Both the position numbers and the translations under genes were made by a program. Positions 1-5,793 of a stretch of 5,986 nt of DNA are shown here, piece by piece. The stretch is from the NCBI GenBank assembly GCA_009921765.1, contig RFXC01000239.1, positions 1 through 5,986 on the forward strand. The letters are read 5' to 3'. The stretch's first letter is position 1, and each line of letters starts with the position of its first letter. Source of the stretch: Betaproteobacteria bacterium (lineage in GTDB: Bacteria; Pseudomonadota; Gammaproteobacteria; Burkholderiales; Burkholderiaceae). The notes below the pieces were generated by a model that did not search any database, was not told where the DNA came from, and saw only the letters and a program-made list of their open reading frames with translations.

Positions 1-95
1 CGAAGGACGCGCGGATTGGCCGCTATGCGGTGGAGGTGGAGAACTTCGAGTCGATCCACAACCACTCGGCCTGGGCGCGCATCGAGTCGAACTGA
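1..95 (+). CDS. C-terminal end of an unidentified protein (partial)
   Basis: An open frame enters from the left edge (first full codon at base 3) and ends at the TGA at 93-95, giving 30 residues. The tail contains RIGRYAVEVENFES followed by IHNHSAWARIESN. It is polar, has no membrane segment and could be the last strands of a beta-rich or alpha/beta domain. I do not recognise the family. A YceI-like protein was considered because yceI often sits beside cytochrome b561 genes, but the tail shows no YceI feature I can name. It is read in the same direction as the cytochrome gene and ends 34 bases before it, so the two may be co-transcribed. That it is coding rests on codon-like composition and position only. 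Confidence 0.5.
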   Translation, partial: KDARIGRYAVEVENFESIHNHSAWARIESN

Positions 96-114
96 GCGCT
101 GCACGGGTGCGTGC

Positions 115-119
115 GGAGG
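115..119 (+). promoter_or_regulatory. Shine-Dalgarno GGAGG for cytochrome b561
   Basis: A perfect GGAGG lies 10 bases before the ATG at 130 and 7 bases before an in-frame GTG at 127. It rules out the longer open frame starting at base 16, which would overlap the upstream gene and add about 38 arginine-rich residues unlike any b561 N-terminus. It does not decide between GTG 127 and ATG 130. Confidence 0.75.
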
Positions 120-129
120 TTTCATCGTG

Positions 130-669
130 ATGCATTCCTCTTCGGATCGCTACCGCTCGCCAGCGAAGCTTCTGCACTGGGTCACTGCGCTGATCGTGAT
201 GGCGGTGGTGATTCCGGCTGGCGTCTGGATTCGATACTTCGAACCGGCCGATCAGGCGTTCAAGATGCGCCTCTACAACATCCATGAAAGCTTTGGCATC
301 GTGGTGTTTGTGCTGGTATTGCTGCGGCTGGTTTACCGGTGGCTGTATCCGCCGCCTGCCTGGCCGGTGGATACCCCAGCCTGGGTGCGGCTGCTGGCCG
401 GTTTTTCGCACGCAAGCCTCTACGCGCTTCTGGTTCTGATGCCGATCACCGGCTTTCTTGCGACCAATGCCTGGGGCTTTCCTCTCAAGGTATTCGAAGT
501 GCTGCCCCTGCCTTCTCCGATCGGAAAGGATGAGGCGATCGCCAAGGCGCTGTCATTCACGCACTGGTGCGGAGCGGTCGCCATGGGCACGCTGCTCGCC
601 GCACATCTGGCGGGTGGCCTTTATCACCGTTTCCTGGCGCGCGATGCACTCTCGCGCCGCATGTTCTGA
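130..669 (+). CDS. Cytochrome b561 (di-haem membrane protein)
   Basis: A 179-residue inner-membrane b-type cytochrome of the bacterial CybB/b561 family, expected to pass electrons between the quinone pool and a redox partner. It begins with the typical RYRSPAKLLHW box. Four hydrophobic segments are visible at roughly residues 14-34, 52-72, 92-112 and 145-166. The candidate haem-ligand histidines sit where the family has them: H16 in helix 1, H52 (NIHESFG) in helix 2, and H145 (THWCG) and H159 (AAHLAG) in helix 4. H94 at the start of helix 3 is an extra histidine. Length matches the family (about 175-190). The start was placed at ATG 130 behind GGAGG; GTG 127 would add one residue pair at most. 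It lies 11 bases before opgH on the same strand, so an operon is likely. The physiological partner cannot be told from sequence. Confidence 0.93.
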   Translation: MHSSSDRYRSPAKLLHWVTALIVMAVVIPAGVWIRYFEPADQAFKMRLYNIHESFGIVVFVLVLLRLVYRWLYPPPAWPVDTPAWVRLLAGFSHASLYALLVLMPITGFLATNAWGFPLKVFEVLPLPSPIGKDEAIAKALSFTHWCGAVAMGTLLAAHLAGGLYHRFLARDALSRRMF

Positions 670-680
670 GATTCCTCCAC

Positions 681-2459
681 ATGGCTTCCCATTCCACTGC
701 CTCAGGCGTCTTCCCTTCCTCCGGCGAGTCGCCCCGGCTGACCGGACGCCGGGTGCTGTTCGCCGCGCTGGTGTTTCTTACCGCGGCGGGGCTGCTCGCC
801 CTGATGGCGGCGGCACTTTTTCTACCCGCAGGCATCGATGCCTGGGGCATCGCGATGCTGGCTGCGTTTGTGTTCACGCTTCCCTGGACCACCATTGGCT
901 TCTGGAACGCGCTGATCGGCTTCCTGCTGATGACCTTCGCGCGAGACCCGGAAGGATTGGTAGCGCCGCACCTGCGTAGCATTCGGGGCGATGAAGCGAT
1001 CGACAGTTCCACTGCGATCGCGGTGTGCATCCGGAACGAAGACCCGGAGCGGTTGGCGCGCAACCTCGGCTGGATGATCGAGCGGCTGGCCGCCACGGGA
1101 GAGGGCCGCTGGTTTCATGTTTACATGCTGAGCGACAGCAACCAGCCCGACATTCTGGCTGCTGAAAAAGTGCTCGCCGATTCGCTGTCGGCCCGCTTTG
1201 AAGGGCGCGTCGCGGTGACCTGGCGCCAGCGGGTGGGCGGAGAGGGTTTCAAGGCGGGCAACCTGCGCGATTTTCTCGATCGCTGGGGTAATCGTCATGA
1301 GTACATGATCGTGCTCGATGCCGACAGCGTCATGACCCCTGCGGCCATGCTGAGGCTGGTTCGCATCATGCAGACCAACCCGAAGATCGGGATTCTGCAG
1401 ACGCTCGTCACCGCGCTGCCCTCAGACAGCGCGTTCGCACGCGTGTTTCAGTTCGGCATGCGTCTGGGCATGCGTTCCTGGACGCTCGGCGCGGCGTGGT
1501 GGCAGGGCGACTGCGGCCCTTACTGGGGGCACAACGCGATCATCCGCATCCAACCCTTTGCCGAACACTGCCGACTTCCGGTGCTGCCCGGACGCCCGCC
1601 GCTGGGTGGTCATGTGCTGAGTCATGACCAGCTGGAGGCAGTGCTCATGCGTCGCGCGGGCTACGAGGTGCGGGTGCTGCCCGACGAGGGCGGCAGCTGG
1701 GAAGAAAATCCGCCGCACCTGATCGAATTCATTCGCCGAGATCTGCGCTGGTGCCAGGGCAACATGCAGTACTTCCGCTTCCTCGGCATGCCGGGGTTGC
1801 GTCCGGTCAGTCGCTGGCAGCTGTGGATCGCGATCGCCATGTATCTGAGCGGTCCGGGCTGGATCGGGTTTACCGTGTTCGGCCTCATTCGCCAGGGGCC
1901 GATGGATGCCGATCTGGGGCTTTTGCTGCTGGTGTTGTCACTCACCATGAATTTCGCGCCCAAACTGGCTACGCTGGCCGATGTGCTGTTGCGCAGGCGG
2001 CTGCGAGAGGCCTTTGGTGGCGCGCCGGCTGTTCTGTTGAGTGCGCTCGCCGAAACCGTCTTCACCATGCTGATTGTGCCGATCTGTGCATTGTCGGTCA
2101 CCCTGTTCGTCCTGGGCCTTCCGCTGGGCCGGCAGGTGGGTTGGACCGCCCAGCAGCGCGATGCGGAAGGCGTACCGATCGGGTTTGCTCTTCGTCGGCT
2201 GTGGGTGCACACGGTGGCGGGCATTGCGTTTGGGGTGTCGCTGTTTCTGCTTGCGCCCGGTGCGATGTGGATCGCATTGCCGTTCTACACCGGCCTGGGT
2301 GCGGCAATCCTGATCACCATGGTGAGCGGCGCGCCGCGTGTCGGTGCGCTCGCGCGCGACGCAGGGCTCTGCCGCCTGCCCGAAGAGGTGCGTAGCGCAG
2401 GTCCCGACTGCGCCTCCACGCTGCTCGGCTTCAGTCCGGTTGCCGCGGGCGCCCGTTAA
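681..2459 (+). CDS. opgH: Glucans biosynthesis glucosyltransferase H, short form
   Basis: A 592-residue polytopic GT2-family enzyme that uses UDP-glucose to build the beta-1,2-linked backbone of osmoregulated periplasmic glucans and move it across the inner membrane. Two N-terminal membrane segments (about 25-48 and 56-86, with the family's PWTTIGFWNALIGF) precede the cytoplasmic catalytic domain. There, D152 (LSDSN), D213-A-D215 (the DxD, in VLDADS), the box YWGHNAIIR from Y281, the general-base Asp D316 (LSHDQLEA) and R353-D-L-R-W357, followed by CQGN, give the full D, DxD, D, RxxRW set. The C-terminal membrane domain keeps QRD (492-494) and the final PEE (567-569) that align with E. coli OpgH. 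E. coli OpgH has about 847 residues; the difference is mainly the missing long cytoplasmic N-terminus and C-terminal tail, as in other short OpgH forms. ATG 681 was chosen because earlier in-frame starts fall inside the b561 gene; the ribosome site is weak. No opgG lies in the window. Confidence 0.95.
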   Translation: MASHSTASGVFPSSGESPRLTGRRVLFAALVFLTAAGLLALMAAALFLPAGIDAWGIAMLAAFVFTLPWTTIGFWNALIGFLLMTFARDPEGLVAPHLRSIRGDEAIDSSTAIAVCIRNEDPERLARNLGWMIERLAATGEGRWFHVYMLSDSNQPDILAAEKVLADSLSARFEGRVAVTWRQRVGGEGFKAGNLRDFLDRWGNRHEYMIVLDADSVMTPAAMLRLVRIMQTNPKIGILQTLVTALPSDSAFARVFQFGMRLGMRSWTLGAAWWQGDCGPYWGHNAIIRIQPFAEHCRLPVLPGRPPLGGHVLSHDQLEAVLMRRAGYEVRVLPDEGGSWEENPPHLIEFIRRDLRWCQGNMQYFRFLGMPGLRPVSRWQLWIAIAMYLSGPGWIGFTVFGLIRQGPMDADLGLLLLVLSLTMNFAPKLATLADVLLRRRLREAFGGAPAVLLSALAETVFTMLIVPICALSVTLFVLGLPLGRQVGWTAQQRDAEGVPIGFALRRLWVHTVAGIAFGVSLFLLAPGAMWIALPFYTGLGAAILITMVSGAPRVGALARDAGLCRLPEEVRSAGPDCASTLLGFSPVAAGAR

Positions 2460-3463
2460 TGTTGTCTCGTCGCCGGGCGTCAAGGGTAGCGGTCTGCGCG
2501 CTGGGCCTGGCAATCGGTTGGGCTGCAATCGGGTGGGCTGCAATCGAACCGGCCCGTGCCGACACACGCGACGAGATGCGGGTTCAATTTGTCGACGCGA
2601 GCAAGCCCACGCGCTGTGCCGAGGAAGATAACGTCTATGTGAAGCTCGAGGCGTCGGGCGTTCGCAGCTTTTCCTTGTCGGTTGAGCATCCGCCCTACAT
2701 TACAGCGGTGACCTCGGACAGCACCGCGCCAGACTTCACGCACTGCGACATGAGTGGCGATCCCAAGCACGCCTTCACACCGCGCGAACTGATCGTTTAC
2801 GAAAACGATTCGATCCGGCTGGTGGGACACACGTTCTTCAACTTCTGGCGGCCAGACATCGTTGAGGTGAAGGTCGGGGAGCGTATCGAGCGTGGGCTCC
2901 ATCTGCTGCAGTTGCTGCGTCGTGGGCCGAAGCGCGACATCGAAATTCTGGTGCTCTACCCGGCCGATGGTTACTGGCGCGCCAAGCCGCTGCCTCCTGC
3001 GCAACTGCCGGACAGCGCCTATGGCAGTTCATTCCTGTTTGGCCCGGTCGAGGAGGATGGCCGGCCGCTGGTGGCGATCCGCGCGCTCGAGTTCGATCCC
3101 GCGACGCTACGCTTTACGCTGCAGTTTGCACGCGGCGGCACCGGCACGCTTGCGGTGGCCGAGGCCACATCGCAACGCACCCGAGTGGTAATGGATCTGG
3201 GCGCGACCTCAACCGGTCAGGCCCCGTTTGCGGCGTTACGCTCCATGTTCGTGACAACCGACAACGCCGATGCTTCGGTGGCGGCCTGGCGAGATGGTTC
3301 AGGCATGCGGTCGGCGCCTATCATCGGATTCGGTCGATTCGAATCGAGCCGCGCCCGCTTCGGTCGCGATTCCCCCTCCCGGCACAACCTCAGTGCGCCG
3401 GATCATGTGTTCGCCGATTTCAGTCCGGCACCTGTCGACAGCCGGCAGCGGAGTCCTCGATGA
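2459..3463 (+). CDS. Exported protein of unknown function, coupled to opgH
   Basis: A 334-residue protein with a clear Sec signal peptide: positive start (MLSRRRASR), hydrophobic core at about residues 10-29, and an ARA cleavage site after A34. The mature part is expected in the periplasm. It looks beta-rich and has no further membrane helix. C53 and C96 are its only mature cysteines and could form a disulfide. Other visible boxes are HTFFNFWRPDIVEVKVGE (124-141) and LVLYPADGYWRAKPL (164-178). The last 50 or so residues are rich in Arg, Ser and Pro and look disordered. I do not recognise the family. It is not OpgG, which is around 500 residues. The ATG overlaps the opgH TAA by one base (TAATG) with no Shine-Dalgarno, which points to reinitiation after opgH. 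Its own stop overlaps the next gene as ATGA. A role in glucan synthesis or in the downstream pathway are both open. Confidence 0.85.
   Translation: MLSRRRASRVAVCALGLAIGWAAIGWAAIEPARADTRDEMRVQFVDASKPTRCAEEDNVYVKLEASGVRSFSLSVEHPPYITAVTSDSTAPDFTHCDMSGDPKHAFTPRELIVYENDSIRLVGHTFFNFWRPDIVEVKVGERIERGLHLLQLLRRGPKRDIEILVLYPADGYWRAKPLPPAQLPDSAYGSSFLFGPVEEDGRPLVAIRALEFDPATLRFTLQFARGGTGTLAVAEATSQRTRVVMDLGATSTGQAPFAALRSMFVTTDNADASVAAWRDGSGMRSAPIIGFGRFESSRARFGRDSPSRHNLSAPDHVFADFSPAPVDSRQRSPR
2511..2546 (+). repeat. 15-bp tandem repeat inside a signal-peptide region
   Basis: The unit CAATCGGKTGGGCTG occurs at 2511-2525 and 2526-2540 with a single T/G difference (2518 versus 2533), followed by a partial third copy CAATCG at 2541-2546. 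It keeps the frame and encodes a doubled IGWAA in the hydrophobic core of the signal peptide (residues 19-28). It looks like a recent slippage duplication that the signal peptide tolerates because only hydrophobicity matters there. Confidence 0.85.
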
Positions 3464-4323
3464 ATGCGGTCACAGAGCAGCTTGCGCTGGGTGAGGGTTT
3501 GCCGCCGGAGCCGCCGGCTGTAGACAGCCCCGCCTGGCAGGCCTTACTCGCCGTGCGCTACGCTGACCAATCCATCGCGCGCGTGTCGGCGCCGACTGCT
3601 GCGAGCGCGCACGGGACCGAGGCGCACGCCGATGACGCGTTGCTTGATGCCCTGTATGGCCCGCTCTGTTCGGTAGACCTTCATGAGGGCTTTGCCATTG
3701 CCCACCTGGCACAAAGCCTGGACGGGCGAATTGCCACGGTCGGTGGCGTCTCGCGATGGCTGAGCGGTGACGAAGATCTGCTGCATACCCATCGGATGCG
3801 GGCGCTCGCCGATGCGGTGCTGGTGGGGGTGAATACCGTTCTGTACGACGACCCACAGCTCACCGTTCGTCGCTGCACAGGCCGTCATCCGGTGCGGGTG
3901 GTGATTGATCCGGAATTTCGGATCGACGGCTCGCAGCGAGTCTTCACCGATCCGGTGGCGCCGACGCTTCTGATCGTTGCTGCCGATCGTGCGGCCGGTC
4001 GGCGGTCGCTCGGACATGCCGAGGTGGTTGCGCTTGAACGTGGAGCGGGTGGTGATCTCGACCCCATCGCCATCCGTCGGGTGCTCGCGTCACGCGGGTT
4101 GCGTTGGCTCTTTATCGAGGGCGGTGGAACCACCGTGTCGCGGTTTCTGCATGCGGGCGCGCTCGAGCGTTTGCAGCTCACGATTGCGCCTGTCATCCTG
4201 GGTTCGGGGCGGCCCGCCGTTCAGTTGCCGGTGATCGAGGATCTGCGCGATAGCCTGAGGCCTGTCACCCGTCAGTTCCAGCTTGGCAGCGACATGCTGG
4301 TCGAGTGTGTCTTTCGTGGTTGA
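3460..4323 (+). CDS. RibD C-terminal-type reductase without a deaminase domain
   Basis: A 287-residue protein of the RibD_C/dihydrofolate-reductase-like fold, which in riboflavin synthesis reduces the ribosyl side chain of a GTP-derived pyrimidine with NADPH. The fold runs from about residue 78 to the end and shows the family boxes: AQSLDGRIAT (84-93), DAVLVGVNTVLYDDPQLTVR (118-137), PVRVVID, FIEGGGTTVS with E220 and G221-G223, and LTIAPVILGSGRPA. The zinc cytidine-deaminase-like half of bifunctional RibD is absent. In its place is a 75-residue N-terminal extension, Ala/Pro-rich at first and ending in LYGPLCSVDLHEGF, of unknown role. GGAG at 3450-3453 lies 6 bases before ATG 3460, and the start overlaps the previous stop (ATGA). 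With a dehydrogenase, a PTPS-fold gene and a glycosyltransferase downstream, a substrate from the GTP-derived pterin or pyrimidine pool is inferred; the exact reaction is unknown. Confidence 0.88.
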   Translation: MNAVTEQLALGEGLPPEPPAVDSPAWQALLAVRYADQSIARVSAPTAASAHGTEAHADDALLDALYGPLCSVDLHEGFAIAHLAQSLDGRIATVGGVSRWLSGDEDLLHTHRMRALADAVLVGVNTVLYDDPQLTVRRCTGRHPVRVVIDPEFRIDGSQRVFTDPVAPTLLIVAADRAAGRRSLGHAEVVALERGAGGDLDPIAIRRVLASRGLRWLFIEGGGTTVSRFLHAGALERLQLTIAPVILGSGRPAVQLPVIEDLRDSLRPVTRQFQLGSDMLVECVFRG

Positions 4324-4354
4324 GCACTCACCGGCCGCGATCTGATCTTTCACC

Positions 4355-5344
4355 GTGTCCGACTCCAATACCGCTCGGGCGTTCTGGGTCCGTGAACCGT
4401 TCTCAGGCGAACTTCGCCTTGAGGCGCTCCCCGAGGTGCAGCCAGGCGAAGCGCGCGTTCGCACGCTGGTAAGTGGCGTGAGCCGCGGCACCGAAACGCT
4501 GGTGTTCGCGGGGGCTGTGCCGGCCAGTCAGCGTGCGCTCATGCGCTGTCCACACCAGGAAGGCGAGTTCCCCGGCCCGGTCAAGTACGGCTACTGCTCG
4601 GTGGGTCGGGTGGAAGCGGGGCCCGCCGACTGGATGGGCCGTCGGGTTTTCTGCCTCTATCCGCACCAGGATCGCTACGTGGTGAGTGTCGATGCACTGG
4701 TGCCTGTTCCGGAAGGGGTTCCGTCCGAGCGAGCGGTGCTTGCCGCCAATCTCGAGACCGCGATCAATGGTCTGTGGGACGCGGCGCCCCGTATTGGCGA
4801 TCGGGTGGCCGTCGTGGGCGCGGGTGTGGTCGGCGCCCTTTGCGCAGCGCTTCTTGCGCGCATGCCGGGTGTCAGCGTTGAACTGATCGATGTTGATCTG
4901 CGCCGCGCGCCACTGGCGAGCGCCCTCGGCTGTCGCTTCGCGCTGCCGTCGCAGGCAACGCCAGAGGCCGATCTGGTGGTCCATGCGAGCGGTCACGCGA
5001 GCGGACTCGCCACGGCGCTTCGGATCGCCGGGTTTGAGGCGACCGTGCTCGAGCTCAGCTGGTATGGCGAGCGCGAGGTGAGCGTGCCGCTTGGCGAAGC
5101 GTTTCACTCGCGGCGCCTCACGCTCCGTTCCTCGCAGGTGGGCGCGGTGGCCACCGCGCAGCGCGCGCGCTGGACCTATCGTCGACGCCTGACCCTGGCC
5201 CTCGAGCTGCTCGCCGATCCGGTGTTCGAGGCCTGCCTGGGCGGGCGCAGCCATTTTTCTGATTTGCCCGAGACGCTTGCGCGTCTGACCCGCTTGCCCG
5301 ACGGTGAACTCTGCCATCGGGTGATCTACGACCAAGGCGCGTGA
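4355..5344 (+). CDS. Medium-chain dehydrogenase, BchC-like, zinc ligands missing
   Basis: A 329-residue medium-chain dehydrogenase/reductase (MDR) that would oxidise or reduce a hydroxyl or carbonyl group with a nicotinamide cofactor. The N-terminal GroES-like half carries SGVSRGTE (40-47) where zinc alcohol dehydrogenases have their first catalytic Cys, a pattern I associate with the BchC-like branch. I see no GHE motif and no four-cysteine structural-zinc loop. The Rossmann half has G155-A-G157-V-V-G160 and then D179 in ELIDVD, which suggests NAD(H) over NADP(H). NLETAIN (132-138) matches the linker seen in related MDRs. GTG 4355 is the first possible start because an in-frame TGA lies at 4343-4345; the ribosome site is weak and the gap to the reductase gene is 31 bases. 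Databases would probably label it zinc-binding alcohol dehydrogenase, but zinc dependence is doubtful here. The substrate is unknown; the neighbours suggest a pterin-like intermediate. Confidence 0.85.
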   Translation: MSDSNTARAFWVREPFSGELRLEALPEVQPGEARVRTLVSGVSRGTETLVFAGAVPASQRALMRCPHQEGEFPGPVKYGYCSVGRVEAGPADWMGRRVFCLYPHQDRYVVSVDALVPVPEGVPSERAVLAANLETAINGLWDAAPRIGDRVAVVGAGVVGALCAALLARMPGVSVELIDVDLRRAPLASALGCRFALPSQATPEADLVVHASGHASGLATALRIAGFEATVLELSWYGEREVSVPLGEAFHSRRLTLRSSQVGAVATAQRARWTYRRRLTLALELLADPVFEACLGGRSHFSDLPETLARLTRLPDGELCHRVIYDQGA

Positions 5345-5377
5345 CGCGTCCTTCCCCTCTGTTTGCCCTCTGCCCCT

Positions 5378-5381
5378 GGAG
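5378..5381 (+). promoter_or_regulatory. Shine-Dalgarno GGAG for the PTPS-fold gene
   Basis: GGAG sits 7 bases before ATG 5389 and fixes that start over the in-frame GTG at 5341, which overlaps the previous stop region. The 44 bases between the dehydrogenase stop and this ATG are otherwise a pyrimidine-rich leader with no hairpin that I can see. Confidence 0.7.
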
Positions 5382-5388
5382 TCCACCC

Positions 5389-5793
5389 ATGTACGCCCTT
5401 GCCGTTTCAGATCACATCATGATTGCCCACAGTTTTCGTGGCGAGGTCTTCGGACCTGCGCAAAAACTGCATGGCGCAACCTACGGCGTTGAAGTGGAGT
5501 TTCGACGCGCCGAGTTGGATCAGCACGGGCTGGTCTGCGATATCGGTCTCGCGCTCAATGTGCTGAAAGAGGTGCTGGCGGGCTTCAACTACCACAACCT
5601 CGACGAGCTCCCTGACCTGGCGGGTCGCAACACCACCACCGAGTTCATGGCCGGTGAAATCTTTCGCCGGATGAAGGCGCGCGTGGCGGCGGGCGCCGTG
5701 GGTCCGGGCACTGCAGGCGCGATTGAGTCAATGCGGGTGGTGCTGCGCGAATCGCCGGTCGCGTGGGCAAGCTTCGAGGGTTCGCTGCGTTGA
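5389..5793 (+). CDS. 6-pyruvoyl-tetrahydropterin synthase/QueD-fold protein, divergent
   Basis: A 134-residue protein of the PTPS/QueD fold, the size of one tunnelling-fold subunit. Family enzymes bind zinc through three histidines and act on 7,8-dihydroneopterin triphosphate. H14 (IMIAHSF) and H28 (KLHGATY) match the first two zinc ligands. The third, the second His of HGHxY, is A30. The catalytic Cys four residues before H28 is A24. The usual DHHYLN box reads NYHNLD, keeping H69 but changing the Asp-His before it. E121 (LRES) matches the glutamate that anchors the pterin ring, and NTTTEFMA (81-88) matches the conserved NPTSE region. Pterin binding therefore looks retained while canonical catalysis looks altered, so neither queD nor ptpS is a safe name. 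It is preceded by the dehydrogenase gene and overlaps the glycosyltransferase start. Start ATG 5389 has a good GGAG. Confidence 0.88.
   Translation: MYALAVSDHIMIAHSFRGEVFGPAQKLHGATYGVEVEFRRAELDQHGLVCDIGLALNVLKEVLAGFNYHNLDELPDLAGRNTTTEFMAGEIFRRMKARVAAGAVGPGTAGAIESMRVVLRESPVAWASFEGSLR
5776..5780 (+). promoter_or_regulatory. Shine-Dalgarno GAGGG for the glycosyltransferase TTG start
   Basis: GAGGG inside the end of the PTPS-fold gene lies 9 bases before the TTG at 5790 and supports that unusual start. The alternative in-frame GTG at 5763 lies upstream of this site and would add nine residues before the first beta strand. Confidence 0.55.

Noticed and set aside
1..95. YceI-family identity for the upstream partial gene
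   Set aside because: It was suggested only by the usual yceI-b561 pairing. The 30 visible residues carry no motif that I can assign to YceI.
16..129. N-terminal extension of the cytochrome b561 frame back to base 16
   Set aside because: It overlaps the upstream coding end, is Arg/Ser/Thr-rich and unlike the family, and the GGAGG at 115-119 marks the later start.
567..680. Longer opgH starting inside the b561 gene
   Set aside because: The extra 38 residues are out-of-frame b561 sequence with Cys/Arg/Pro-rich composition. ATG 681 directly follows the b561 stop.
557..1096. Long open frames on the - strand here and opposite every gene (for example 4403-5386)
   Set aside because: They are mirror frames of GC-rich genes with Arg/Ala/Pro/His-rich products, no family motifs, and a clearly real gene on the + strand.
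2792..2809. Seven-base inverted repeat ATCGTTT/AAACGAT with a 4-base loop
   Set aside because: It is mid-gene with no following T-run, so it is neither a terminator nor a convincing regulatory hairpin.
3334..3347. Perfect 14-bp palindrome TCGATTCGAATCGA
   Set aside because: It lies inside the coding part of the exported-protein gene, away from any start. A single palindrome of this size is not enough to call an operator.
4324..4354. Possible promoter or terminator between the reductase and dehydrogenase genes
   Set aside because: The 31 bases show no hairpin, T-run or recognisable -35/-10 pair. Read-through transcription is simpler.
5341..5388. GTG start overlapping the dehydrogenase stop for the PTPS-fold gene
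   Set aside because: The 16 added residues are Pro-rich and precede the family's normal N-terminus. The GGAG lies 7 bases before ATG 5389.
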